Shown here in pieces: positions 49,058 through 58,869 of a DNA stretch of 64,000 nt. Under the pieces are notes generated by a model, which saw nothing but the letters and a program-made list of their open reading frames with translations, ran no database searches and had not been told where the DNA came from. Position 1 is the first letter of the stretch, and every line of letters begins with the position of its first letter. The translations under genes and the position numbers were made by a program. This stretch comes from Mycobacterium sp. ITM-2016-00316 (lineage in GTDB: Bacteria; Actinomycetota; Actinomycetes; Mycobacteriales; Mycobacteriaceae), in assembly GCF_002968335.2 (NCBI RefSeq), contig NZ_CP134398.1, positions 620,001 through 684,000 of the forward strand, written 5' to 3'.

Positions 49058-49980
49058 CAGAGCGGGAACGTCACGCCGGTCAGTTCCTCGGACACCGTCC
49101 ACAGCCGCTGCTGGATGGCGGTGTCGTGGGACTGCGCGCTGGAGGTCACCAGCTGCGGATGGCCGACCAACCCCATGGCGGCGACCGGGAAGGCCGGCCC
49201 GTAGTACTGCCCGCCGCGGACATCCTTGGCGGTGGCGGCGCGCAGGGTGGCCAGCGCGCCGACCAACGGCGAGTTGGTGACCAGACCGGCCAGGGTGTCG
49301 AACCCGGGCAGAGTGTTGCCGGGGGTGTGCCGCATCAATTCGGTGTTGGAGACACCTGGGTGGGCGGCCACCGACAGGGTGTTCTTGCCGGCGAGGCGGC
49401 GGTTCAGGTCGTAGCTGAACATCAGGTTGGCCAGCTTGGCCTGCCCGTAGGCGGCGACCCGGTTGTACTTCTTGCGTTCCCACTGCAGATCGTCGAAGTC
49501 GATCTTGGCCTGATTGCGGTGGGCGATGCTGGCGACCGTGACCACGCGCGAATTCTCCACGGGCAGAATGCTTTCCAGCAGCAGGCCGGTCAGAGCGAAG
49601 TGTCCGAGATGGTTGGTGCCGAACTGCAGTTCGAAACCGTCGGCGGTGGTCTGCTTGGGCGGGTACATGACGCCGGCGTTGTTGATCAACAGATCGATAC
49701 GCGGGTAGTCGGTCGTGAGCTGGGCGGCCGCGGTGCGGACCGACTGCAGCGAGCCCAGGTCGAGGGCCACCACCTTGAGATCGGCATCGGGCACGGCCGC
49801 GCGGATCGTGGCCGCCGCCTGGTCGCCCTTGGCGGTGTCGCGCACCGCGATGACGACGTGGGCGCCGCGTTCGGCGAGCACCCGGGCCGTTTCGTAGCCG
49901 AGGCCGGTATTGGAGCCCGTGACGATCGCGACCCGTCCGGACTGGTCAGGGACATGTGCTTCGGTCCATTTCTGGCTCAT
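49057..49980 (-). CDS. short-chain dehydrogenase/reductase (Rv0439c-like)
   Basis: This 307-residue SDR of the retinol-dehydrogenase/WWOX-like type has [13 protein letters not shown] (TGxxxGxG, about 19-31), [13 protein letters not shown] and the catalytic YGQAKLA. It ends [16 protein letters not shown]. The substrate is unknown. It is a close paralogue of the SDR at 54.5 kb, sharing [22 protein letters not shown]. It leads the moeA-psd-pssA-ATPase run from a leaderless-type promoter. Confidence 0.92.
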   Translation of the reverse strand: MSQKWTEAHVPDQSGRVAIVTGSNTGLGYETARVLAERGAHVVIAVRDTAKGDQAAATIRAAVPDADLKVVALDLGSLQSVRTAAAQLTTDYPRIDLLINNAGVMYPPKQTTADGFELQFGTNHLGHFALTGLLLESILPVENSRVVTVASIAHRNQAKIDFDDLQWERKKYNRVAAYGQAKLANLMFSYDLNRRLAGKNTLSVAAHPGVSNTELMRHTPGNTLPGFDTLAGLVTNSPLVGALATLRAATAKDVRGGQYYGPAFPVAAMGLVGHPQLVTSSAQSHDTAIQQRLWTVSEELTGVTFPL

Positions 49981-49986
49981 GCCTAG

Positions 49987-49996
49987 AACATACGGT
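49987..49996. promoter_or_regulatory. overlapping divergent -10 boxes (SDR leftward, PH-domain genes rightward)
   Basis: The sequence AACATACGGT holds TATGTT on the minus strand (49992-49987), 6 nt before the SDR ATG, and TACGGT on the plus strand (49991-49996). The boxes share one TA dinucleotide. A very similar element (AATGTACGGT) is at 62379-62388. Confidence 0.45.
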
Positions 49997-50035
49997 CCCG
50001 GACCGCCATGCTGAGTGATGGGTGCACCTGTGCTG

Positions 50036-50511
50036 ATGGCCGAACCCGCCTATCCACCCAGTCGCAGCGCACCGTTGGCGTGGGCGCTGGGGGCGGCGAT
50101 TCCGTGGCTGGCCATTGCGTTCGGCCAGGTCGTATGGTTCGTGCTGGACGGCGGATGCCGTGGCTGCATGCGGGCGCGGCGGGCGCCGCCGTGGTGGGTG
50201 CGCTGGTGTCGGTGGTGGTCGCGCCGATCTGGCGGTACCGGGTGCACCGATGGGAGATCAGCCCGCAGGCGGTGTTCACCCGCACCGGATGGTTGGTGCA
50301 GGAACGCCGTATAGCCCCGATATCGCGGGTGCAGACCGTCGACACCTACCGCGGGCCGCTGGACCGGTTGTTCGGTCTGGCCAACGTGACGGTGACGACG
50401 GCGTCCTCGGCGGGTGCGGTGCGCATCGTGGCCCTCGACGTGGCGGTCGCCGATCAGGTGGTCGCCCAGCTGACCGACATCGCCGCTCTCGGCGGCCACG
50501 ATGCGACATGA
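50036..50511 (+). pseudogene. frameshifted small PH-domain membrane protein (YdbS-like)
   Basis: The reading frame from ATG 50036 gives [20 protein letters not shown] and a first membrane helix up to VVWFVLDGG (near 50153). The second helix and the bPH_2 domain (PWLHAGAAGAAVVGALVSVV, WRYRVHRWEISPQAVFTRTG, RRIAPISRVQTVDT, VTTASSAGAVRIVALD) continue in the -1 frame from 50155 to the stop at 50511. A one-base change near 50150-50156 is needed to join them. A shorter product from ATG 50155 (118 residues, one helix missing) is possible. The 3' end overlaps the next gene as ATGA, so the operon structure is intact. Confidence 0.75.
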
Positions 50512-51911
50512 GTGGTGCTGCCTTGCCGCCCAATATGCGTGAATGGCAGCGTCTTTCACCCCGTATGTTGCTGGTTCACCCGGTTCACGAGGTGCTCAAC
50601 CAGTTGCCATTGCTGATCGGCGCGGTCGTGTTGGGTTCGGCCACCCAGAATCCGGTGTGGTCGCTGGTCGGCCTGGGCCTGATCGTGGTGCTGGGCCTGG
50701 CCAGGTGGTTCACCACCAGCTACCGCATCGACGACCGGGATGTCGCACTGCGCACCGGCCTGCTGCAGCGCAACGAACTGTCGGTGCCGCGCAACCGGAT
50801 CCGTTCGGTGCAGACCGAGGCGCGGCTGTTGCACCGGTTGCTCGGGCTGACCGTGCTGCGGGTCAGTACCGGGCAGGAGGCCAAGGGCGACAACGCCTTC
50901 GAGCTCGACGCCGTGCGTTCCGATCAGGTCGTCGGGTTGCGTGCGCTCTTGCTGGGTGAGCACCGGGCCGATGCCCCCGAGGCCGAGCCGTTGGCGTCCT
51001 GGGAACCGTCCTGGTTGCGCTACAGCGCGTTGAGCTGGTCGGGTCTGCTGATGATCGGTGCCGCCCTGGGCGTGGCCTATCAGGCCGGCTTCGGTGATGT
51101 GCTGCAACAGTGGGTGCTGATGTTCGGCGGTGCCTGGCTGATCCTCGCAGCGGTGTCGGCCGGGGTGGTGCTGGCGGTCGGGCGGTCACTGCTCACCTAC
51201 GGGAATCTGGTCCTCACCCGCCGTGCCGACACGCTCAACCTGGTGCACGGCCTGCTGAAGATCCGGGAGCACACCTATGACCTGCGCCGGTTGCGTGGCG
51301 GCACCCTGCGCGAGCCACTGCTGGTGCGCGCCCTGGGTGGGGCCCGCCTGGATGCCGTGATGACCGGGGTGGCGGGCGCGGGGGAATCCTCGCTGCTGTT
51401 GCCGGCCTGCCCGGCCGGTACCGCGCGACGGGTACTGACCGAACTGGTGGGGGAACCCGGTGTCGTGGACGCAGCGCTGGTGTCCCACGGGCCGGTCGCG
51501 GCGCGGCGGCGGTGGGTGCGGGCCATGGTGTTCCCGGTGGTGCTGGCCGCGGTGCTGGTGCTTGCGCCGCTTCCGGGTTGGATGTGGGGTTTCTGGGTCG
51601 TGCTGGTCGTGTGCTGTGTGCTGCTGGCTCTCGATCGGGTGCGTGCGCTGGGGCACCGGGTCGACGGACGGTGGCTGGTGACCCGCGCCGGCAGCGTCGA
51701 ACGCCGGCGCGATTGTGTGCAGACGGCGGGCATCATCGGGTGGACCGTGCGCCAGACCTGGTTTCAGCGTCGCGCCGGGGTGGCGACCCTGGTGGCGGCC
51801 ACCGCCGCGGGCACCAAGCGCTATGTACTGATCGATGTGCCCGCCGAGTTGGCGTGGACGGTGGCGGCGACGGCCTCCCCGTGGGTCGCAGACAGCCAGT
51901 GGTACGCCTAG
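50508..51911 (+). CDS. large PH-domain membrane protein (YdbT-like, triple bPH_2)
   Basis: This 467-residue protein contains repeated bPH_2 domains (about 65-150, 225-300 and 385-460) separated by hydrophobic hairpins (about 30-55, 175-215 and 325-360). Typical segments are TTSYRIDDRDVALRTGLLQR, RNRIRSVQTEARLLHRLLGL and RRDCVQTAGIIGWTVRQTWFQR. Pairs of small and large bPH_2 proteins (YdbS/YdbT) are widespread in Gram-positives; the function is unsettled. The start ATG 50508 overlaps the preceding stop. Confidence 0.87.
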   Translation: MSGAALPPNMREWQRLSPRMLLVHPVHEVLNQLPLLIGAVVLGSATQNPVWSLVGLGLIVVLGLARWFTTSYRIDDRDVALRTGLLQRNELSVPRNRIRSVQTEARLLHRLLGLTVLRVSTGQEAKGDNAFELDAVRSDQVVGLRALLLGEHRADAPEAEPLASWEPSWLRYSALSWSGLLMIGAALGVAYQAGFGDVLQQWVLMFGGAWLILAAVSAGVVLAVGRSLLTYGNLVLTRRADTLNLVHGLLKIREHTYDLRRLRGGTLREPLLVRALGGARLDAVMTGVAGAGESSLLLPACPAGTARRVLTELVGEPGVVDAALVSHGPVAARRRWVRAMVFPVVLAAVLVLAPLPGWMWGFWVVLVVCCVLLALDRVRALGHRVDGRWLVTRAGSVERRRDCVQTAGIIGWTVRQTWFQRRAGVATLVAATAAGTKRYVLIDVPAELAWTVAATASPWVADSQWYA

Positions 51912-51914
51912 TCT
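51909..51914 (+). promoter_or_regulatory. -10 box of a leaderless promoter overlapping a stop codon
   Basis: TAGTCT starts with the TAG stop of the PH-domain gene and lies 6 nt before the HAD gene ATG at 51921. Confidence 0.5.
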
Positions 51915-51920
51915 CGCTGC

Positions 51921-52736
51921 ATGGCAATCGGTGGAGTGCTTTTCGATATCGACGGGGTGCTGGTGACCTCGTGGCAGCCGATCGACGGTGCTGCCCGGAC
52001 GTTGCAGGTGCTGGCGGACAACCAGATTGCCCGGTCCTATCTGACGAACACCACCACCCGCACCCGCACCCAGATCGCCGATCTGCTGACCAAGGCGGGG
52101 ATGTCGGTGAGCCCCGACGAGGTGATCACCGCCGCCGCCCTGACCGCCGACTACGTCCGTGACCGGTATCCGGGGGCGCGATGTTTCCTGGTCAACAGCG
52201 GGCAGATCGCCGAAGACATGCCGGGCATCGACATCGTCTACTCCAGCGAGTGCAGCGGGCCGCGCGCGCCGGACACGCCTGACGTGGTGCTCCTCGGCGG
52301 CGCTGGCCCCGAATACAGTCACCTCACCCTGTCGTGGGTGTACGACTGGATGGCCCAAGGCGTGCCGGTGGTCGCCATGCACCGCAGCATGTCGTGGACC
52401 ACCACCGACGGGCTGCGCATCGATACCGGGATGTACCTGCACGGCATGGAGGAGTGCTCGGGGCGCAAGGCGACCGCCGTCGGTAAGCCCGCACCCGAGG
52501 GGTTCCTGTCCGCCGCCGGACGGCTCGGGGTGGATGCCGACGAGATGTACATGGTCGGTGACGACCTGAACAACGATGTGCTGGCCGGGCAGGTGGTCGG
52601 CATGACGGGTGTGCTGGTGCGCACCGGAAAGTTCCGGCAGGACACGTTGGACCGTTGGGCCGCAGACGAATTCGCCATGCAACCCAGTCATGTCATCGAG
52701 TCGGTGGCTGACCTGCCGGAGTTGTTGGGGCTTTAA
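51921..52736 (+). CDS. HAD-superfamily phosphatase (class IIA, NagD-like)
   Basis: This 271-residue hydrolase has motif I as LFDIDGVLV (nucleophile Asp and acid Asp near residues 9-11), motif II in SYLTNTTTRTRTQI, the class IIA cap domain, motif III Lys in VGKPAPEGF and motif IV MVGDDLNNDVLAGQ. This is the NagD/HDHD2 type. The physiological substrate is not identifiable. The last 4 bp overlap the 3' end of the convergent helicase gene. Confidence 0.9.
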   Translation: MAIGGVLFDIDGVLVTSWQPIDGAARTLQVLADNQIARSYLTNTTTRTRTQIADLLTKAGMSVSPDEVITAAALTADYVRDRYPGARCFLVNSGQIAEDMPGIDIVYSSECSGPRAPDTPDVVLLGGAGPEYSHLTLSWVYDWMAQGVPVVAMHRSMSWTTTDGLRIDTGMYLHGMEECSGRKATAVGKPAPEGFLSAAGRLGVDADEMYMVGDDLNNDVLAGQVVGMTGVLVRTGKFRQDTLDRWAADEFAMQPSHVIESVADLPELLGL

Positions 52737-54445
52737 CGCTGCGAGGCGCTCAGGCTGCGCACCGCATCGATACGGGCCTTGATCTGCTCGCCGCTGGCCG
52801 CCGCCAACGGTGGGCCACCGCAGATCTGGCGCAGCTCGTTGTGGATCTGCCCGTGCGTCTTGCCGGTGCGGTGATGCGCTATCGATACCAGGGTGTTCAG
52901 CTCGCGCCGGAGCTCCTGGAGCTGGCCGTGCGTGGTCCGCGGTGCCGGTAGCCCGGCCGCGCCGGCCGCGGCGGTCCGCTTCTGCAACTGCTCGTCCTGG
53001 CGGCGGCTCAGCAGATCGCGCATCTGACCGGCGTCGAGCAGCCCGGGGATACCGAGATAGTCGGCCTCCTCGTCACTGCCGGCCGCGGCCGCGGTGCCGA
53101 ACGATGATCCGTCGAAGATGACCTGGTCGAGTTCGGCGTCCGCGCCCAGAGATTCGTAACCCCGGTCCTGGTCTGTGTTCTCGTCCTTGGTCTTGTTGGC
53201 GTCCTCGATCAGCTCGTCGTCGAGCCCGTCGGATTCGCGGTGCGGCTTGCCGAGCACGTGGTTGCGTTGGGCTTCCAGCTCGCTGGCCAGCTGCAGCAGG
53301 TTGGGTACCGAGGGCAGGAAGATACTGGCGGTCTCGCCGGGCTGCCTGCTGCGCACGAAGCGCCCGATGGCCTGGGCGAAGAACAGCGGGGTCGACGCAC
53401 TGGTGGCATAGACACCGACCGCCAGCCGGGGCACGTCCACACCCTCGGACACCATGCGCACCGCGACCATCCAGGGTTCCGACGACTCGGAGAACTCCGA
53501 GATGCGCCTCGACGCCGTCGGATCGTCGGAGAGCACCACGGTCGGGGTGGTGCCGGTGATGGTGGTCAGCAGCTTCGCGTAGGCGCGCGCGGTGGTCTGG
53601 TCGGTGGCGATGATCATGCCGCCCGCGTCGGGCACATGCTCGCGCTTCTGCATCAGCCGTTTGTGGGCGGCGGCGATGACCGCGGGCATCCACTGGCCTT
53701 CGGGGTTGAGCGCCGTGCGCCAGGCCCGTGCGGTCTGTTCGGCATTCAGCGGTTCACCGAGCCGTGCGGCGTGTTCCTCGCCGGCACTGTCGCGCCAGCG
53801 CGCCTCACCGGAGTAGGCCATGAACACGACGGGGCGCACCACGCTGTCGGCCAGTGCGTCGGCGTAGCCGTAGACGTGATCGGCCTTGGAGCGCTGGAAA
53901 CCCGCGCCGTCGGTCTCATAGGTGACGAACGGGATGGGGCTGTCATCGGAGCGGAACGGAGTCCCGGTCAGCGCGAGGCGCCGCGTCGCATCGTCGTAGG
54001 CCTCCCGGATGGCGTCGCCCCACGTCTTGGCGTCGCCGCCGTGGTGGATCTCGTCGAAGATGACCAGCGTCTTGTAGTTCTCGGTGCGCACCCGGTGCCG
54101 GGTCGGGTGGCTGGCCACCTGGGCGTAGGTGACGACGATGCCGTGATAGTCACTGGAGGTCTGCGCCGCCGAGTTGCTGAACTTGGGGTCCAGCGCCATC
54201 CCGAACCGGGCGGCCGCCTGCGCCCACTGGGTCTTGAGATGCTCGGTGGGCACCACCACCACGACCTGCGTCACCGTGCCGTCACCCAGCAACTCCGCGG
54301 CGATGCGCAGCGCAAAGGTGGTCTTGCCGGCACCTGGCGTCGCGACAGCCAGGAAGTCCTTCGGCCTGGCGGCGAGATACTTCACCAACGCCCGGCGTTG
54401 CCAGCCCCGCAATGCCTGGGTGCTGGGCGCTTCGAATGCCCGCAC
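52733..54445 (-). CDS. SF2 DEAD/DEAH-box helicase
   Basis: This 570-residue helicase has LRGWQRRALVKYLA (Q-like motif), Walker A ATPGAGKTT, motif Ib region VVPTEHLKTQW, DEIHH (motif II), ALTGTPFRSD (motif III), MVSEGVDVPRLAVGV (motif V) and FAQAIGRFVRS (motif VI). It is related to UvsW/XPB-type duplex translocases. The C-terminal about 170 residues are acidic and helical and lack a known domain. The start is GTG 54445 with AGGAG 5 nt upstream. The role is not known; DNA repair is plausible. Confidence 0.9.
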   Translation of the reverse strand: MRAFEAPSTQALRGWQRRALVKYLAARPKDFLAVATPGAGKTTFALRIAAELLGDGTVTQVVVVVPTEHLKTQWAQAAARFGMALDPKFSNSAAQTSSDYHGIVVTYAQVASHPTRHRVRTENYKTLVIFDEIHHGGDAKTWGDAIREAYDDATRRLALTGTPFRSDDSPIPFVTYETDGAGFQRSKADHVYGYADALADSVVRPVVFMAYSGEARWRDSAGEEHAARLGEPLNAEQTARAWRTALNPEGQWMPAVIAAAHKRLMQKREHVPDAGGMIIATDQTTARAYAKLLTTITGTTPTVVLSDDPTASRRISEFSESSEPWMVAVRMVSEGVDVPRLAVGVYATSASTPLFFAQAIGRFVRSRQPGETASIFLPSVPNLLQLASELEAQRNHVLGKPHRESDGLDDELIEDANKTKDENTDQDRGYESLGADAELDQVIFDGSSFGTAAAAGSDEEADYLGIPGLLDAGQMRDLLSRRQDEQLQKRTAAAGAAGLPAPRTTHGQLQELRRELNTLVSIAHHRTGKTHGQIHNELRQICGGPPLAAASGEQIKARIDAVRSLSASQR

Positions 54446-54532
54446 CCGGACTCCTATCTGGTCGAAGGGCAGTCTAGGGCAAGGGGTTCCGTGTTCGCAT
54501 ATCCGCAGGAGACGTGTCGCTCATCCGGGCGG

Positions 54533-55429
54533 TCAGACGGCGAAATTGACGCCGGTGAGCTCCTCGGAGACCGCCCACAGCCGGCGCTGCAGGTCCAGAT
54601 CGTAGGACTGCGCGCTGGACGCGACCACGACCGGGTTGCCCTTCTGTTGGGCGATGCTGTCGGGGCCGTAGTACTGGCCGCCTAGGGCGCCGGGGTCGGT
54701 GGCCGCCCGCAGCGACGGGAGCGCCCCGCCCGCCGGGCTCTGCGCGATCAGTGGCGCGACGAGCTGGAAGGCACGTTCCACCGGCTTGGGGACGTTGCGG
54801 GCCAGCTCGGTGGTGGAGGTACCCGGGTGTGCGGCCAGGGCGATGGTCTTGCCCCGCGGTGCGAGCCGGCGCTGGAGCTCGTAGGTGAACAGCAGGTTGG
54901 CCAGCTTGGACTGGGTGTAGGCGCCCATCCGGCTGTACGAGCGTTCCCACTGCAGATCGTCGAAGTGGATGGCGCCACCCATCTTGTGGCCGTTGCTGCT
55001 GACCGTGACGATGCGCGCGCCTTCGACATCGAGGATGGCGTCGAGCAACAAACCGGTCAGCGCGAAGTGACCGAGGTGGTTGGTGCCGAACTGCAGCTCG
55101 AAGCCGTCCTTGGTGGTGCCCTTCGGCGTGGTCATGACGCCGGCGTTGTTGATCAACAGGTCGATCTTGGCGTGGTCGTTCTTCAGCTGGTCGGCGGCGG
55201 CGCGGATGGACTCCAGAGAGGTGAGGTCGAGTTGCTGTACCGAGACCGCGCCGGAGATGCGGTCGGCGGCCTCGACGCCTTTGTCGGTATTGCGCACCGC
55301 GATGACGACGTGGGCGCCCTTGGCGGCCAGTGCCTTGGCGGTCTCGAAGCCCAGCCCGGTGTTGGCGCCGGTGATGACGGCCGTGCGGCCGGTCTGGTCC
55401 GGAATGTCGGCGGTGGTCCATGCGGTCAT
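54533..55429 (-). CDS. short-chain dehydrogenase/reductase, paralogue of the 49-kb SDR
   Basis: This 298-residue SDR has VITGANTGLGFETA (TGxxxGxG), NNAGVMTTPKGTT and the active-site YTQSKLA, ending [16 protein letters not shown]. It is clearly paralogous to the Rv0439c-like SDR 5 kb to the left. It faces a TetR gene, and the 88 bp between them carry a perfect 20-bp palindrome. Regulation by that TetR is therefore likely. ATG 55429 follows a weak site AGGAT. Confidence 0.92.
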   Translation of the reverse strand: MTAWTTADIPDQTGRTAVITGANTGLGFETAKALAAKGAHVVIAVRNTDKGVEAADRISGAVSVQQLDLTSLESIRAAADQLKNDHAKIDLLINNAGVMTTPKGTTKDGFELQFGTNHLGHFALTGLLLDAILDVEGARIVTVSSNGHKMGGAIHFDDLQWERSYSRMGAYTQSKLANLLFTYELQRRLAPRGKTIALAAHPGTSTTELARNVPKPVERAFQLVAPLIAQSPAGGALPSLRAATDPGALGGQYYGPDSIAQQKGNPVVVASSAQSYDLDLQRRLWAVSEELTGVNFAV

Positions 55430-55458
55430 GAGAGATATCCTGTCAGAAGTGGAGGAGT

Positions 55459-55478
55459 CGTTCCGTATATACGGAACG
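55459..55478. promoter_or_regulatory. perfect 20-bp palindrome, probable TetR operator
   Basis: CGTTCCGTATATACGGAACG is exactly its own reverse complement. It lies in the 88-bp divergent space between the SDR start (55429) and the tetR start (55518), 29 and 39 bp from the two start codons. The central TATA could also serve as -10 sequence, so binding would repress both genes. Confidence 0.85.
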
Positions 55479-55517
55479 TGCGCCCCGCTTTGTTTAGTTC
55501 CCGGGAGGTCGAAGAAG

Positions 55518-56057
55518 ATGCGCGCCGATGCGGCACGGAACCGCGCACGGGTGCTCGAGGTGGCCTATGACACCTTCGCCACCGACGGCCTCGGCGTGCC
55601 GATCGACGAGATCGCCCGGCGTGCCGGAGTCGGCGCGGGCACCGTCTACCGGCACTTTCCGGCCAAGGAAGATCTGTTCCGCGCGGTGATCGAGGACCGG
55701 ATGCGAAACATCGTCGACGAGGGACGCGCCCTGCTCGATGCGGATCCGGCCGGTGGGATCTTCACCTTGATGAGGGCCATGGTGCTCGAGTGGGGCGCCA
55801 CCGACCGCGGGCTGGTCGAGGCATTCGCCGGTGCCGGCGTCGACATCAACCGTGCCGTACCCGAAGCCGAAGCCGAGTTTCTCGGCATGGTCGCAGACCT
55901 GCTGGCCGCCGGCCAGGCCGCCGGAACCGTGCGTGCCGATGTCTCGGTGCCGGCGGTCAAAGGGCTCGTCGTGGGTCTGCAAGCGATGCAGGCCTACAAC
56001 TCCGCGGTCGCCGAAACGGGGTTGGCCGTGGTGTTCGACGGGCTTCGCGCCAAGTGA
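55518..56057 (+). CDS. TetR-family transcriptional regulator
   Basis: The 179-residue regulator has an N-terminal helix-turn-helix (residues about 20-48: PIDEIARRAGVGAGTVYRHFP) and a helical ligand-binding C-terminus with a hydrophobic pocket-like region (VPAVKGLVVGLQAMQAY). ATG 55518 follows GGGAGG 10-15 nt upstream. It is divergent from the SDR gene and most likely represses it and itself through the palindrome at 55459-55478. The inducer is unknown. Confidence 0.9.
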   Translation: MRADAARNRARVLEVAYDTFATDGLGVPIDEIARRAGVGAGTVYRHFPAKEDLFRAVIEDRMRNIVDEGRALLDADPAGGIFTLMRAMVLEWGATDRGLVEAFAGAGVDINRAVPEAEAEFLGMVADLLAAGQAAGTVRADVSVPAVKGLVVGLQAMQAYNSAVAETGLAVVFDGLRAK

Positions 56058-56073
56058 ACAGGCGCTGACCAAC

Positions 56074-56100
56074 CTTGCACTCGCCATGGGCGAGTGCTAA
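56074..56100 (+). promoter_or_regulatory. CIRCE element 1 (HrcA operator) upstream of groEL2
   Basis: The arms CTTGCACTC and GAGTGCTAA are separated by exactly 9 nt, matching the CIRCE consensus TTAGCACTC-N9-GAGTGCTAA with small changes in the left arm. HrcA binding here represses groEL2 in unstressed cells. Confidence 0.93.
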
Positions 56101-56108
56101 AAATGACG

Positions 56109-56135
56109 TTGGCACTCGCGACTAGTGAGTGCTAG
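56109..56135 (+). promoter_or_regulatory. CIRCE element 2 (HrcA operator) upstream of groEL2
   Basis: A second inverted repeat, TTGGCACTC-N9-GAGTGCTAG, begins 8 bp after the first. Two CIRCE copies before groEL2 are known in mycobacteria. The distance to the groEL2 ATG leaves about 100 nt of leader. Confidence 0.93.
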
Positions 56136-56187
56136 GTCGGGCCGGTGAGGCAGGGAGCACACCCACGCCGTCCGTCGCGGGCACTGA

Positions 56188-57861
<1,674 letters not shown>

Positions 57862-57878
57862 GTCCTGTTTGTCGGAAG

Positions 57879-57911
57879 AGCCCGGTCCCGTTCGCGGGGC
57901 CGGGCTTTTTC
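57879..57911 (+). terminator. intrinsic terminator after groEL2
   Basis: A GC-rich hairpin, AGCCCGGtCCCG with loop ttcg and CGGGgCCGGGCT, is followed by TTTTT. It starts 18 nt after the groEL2 stop and is the clearest intrinsic terminator in the window. Confidence 0.92.
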
Positions 57912-57927
57912 GTGTTCAGTGTCTACG

Positions 57928-57991
57928 CAATGTCACCCTGACAGCGTCGTCGTGCATATATATCCATGGCGTAGCTGTCAGGGTGACATTG
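57928..57991. repeat. 18-bp perfect inverted repeat with 28-nt spacer
   Basis: CAATGTCACCCTGACAGC at 57928-57945 is exactly complementary to GCTGTCAGGGTGACATTG at 57974-57991. The spacer is AT-rich (GCATATATATCC). The right arm includes the last codons and stop of the opposite-strand gene. There is no T-tract. It could be a terminator for that gene, a protein site, or a dispersed palindromic repeat. Confidence 0.8.
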
Positions 57992-58784
57992 TGATTGGCC
58001 CGCGATGTGCGCGCCGGCGGATGACGGACAGAATGTCGGCGCAGACCACGTCCCAGCGGTAGACAACATCCTCATAGGTCAGTCGAATCACCAAGAACCC
58101 CAAGCCGGTAGCCACTCTGTCCCTCGTTCGGTCGGATTGGTACCTGGGGAGGTGGTGCTCGCGGCTGTCAGCTTCGATGATGAGCCGATCGCCCACGAGG
58201 AAATCGACCCGCCCGACTCCCCGAATGTCCACCTGGGACCGCAAGTGAATTCCCAGGGCGTGCAGTCGTAACCGGATGATCGTCTCGGTACCGGACTCGC
58301 TCTTGGCGTCGCACCGCTCGGCGAGGTTCAGGTGCGCATAGCGGGACGCCGCCACAATCGCTCGCGCATCCGCCATCTCGATCATCTGCTTGTTCAGCAT
58401 CGAGTCCAGAACAACGATGAGGCCCTCGGTGCCGAGGCAGTTCGCCGCTGCCGCGACCGCGATGTCCACCGGGTCGACGGCGCCGACGATGGGTGGATCC
58501 AGACGATACGGATGGCAGGAGCGAACCCCCACACGCGACCGACGTGCCCGCGACGGGTACCGGACGTGCAGCGCGGAGTCGGGAACCCAGACTCGATGCA
58601 GGCGCAGCGCTGAGACACAACTCAGCACACCTCCGGCTGAGACCGCGCGGACCACCTGTGGGTCGGCGGACTGCGCGGCATACCAGCCGCGCCGCACCTG
58701 CAGCCAACCCCGTGCCGACATCCCGGCGGCACGCAGCTGTGCGGTGGACACCACCCCGCCATTCGCCGCCAGGATGTGCGCCAT
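57978..58784 (-). CDS. AbiEi-like winged-helix protein with C-terminal DUF559 (Vsr-like) nuclease fold
   Basis: The 268-residue protein has an N-terminal winged-helix (VVSTAQLRAAGMSARGWLQV then RRGWYA) like type IV toxin-antitoxin AbiEi antitoxins. It has a middle region with VSALRLHRVW and a C-terminal PD-(D/E)xK/Vsr-like DUF559 domain: Glu in SGTETIIRLRL, VDFLVGDRLIIEADSREHH, and YQSDRTRDRVATGLGFLVIRL. This architecture is frequent in actinobacteria; catalytic activity and target are unknown, and no adjacent AbiEii-like toxin gene is seen. The start is ATG 58784. Confidence 0.82.
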   Translation of the reverse strand: MAHILAANGGVVSTAQLRAAGMSARGWLQVRRGWYAAQSADPQVVRAVSAGGVLSCVSALRLHRVWVPDSALHVRYPSRARRSRVGVRSCHPYRLDPPIVGAVDPVDIAVAAAANCLGTEGLIVVLDSMLNKQMIEMADARAIVAASRYAHLNLAERCDAKSESGTETIIRLRLHALGIHLRSQVDIRGVGRVDFLVGDRLIIEADSREHHLPRYQSDRTRDRVATGLGFLVIRLTYEDVVYRWDVVCADILSVIRRRAHRGPITMSP

Positions 58785-58869
58785 GCCTGCCACCGCTCAA
58801 TTGCAGCGCACGAGAAGAGGCCGACGACAGACCCGGTCGCCAACCTGTGGATAACTCGGGGAGGTCCGG

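Noticed and set aside
50008..50511. Continuous plus-strand frame from ATG 50008 as the real PH-domain gene
   Set aside because: Its first 49 residues are Arg/Gly-rich and unlike a membrane helix, whereas the other frame from 50036 supplies the expected first helix.
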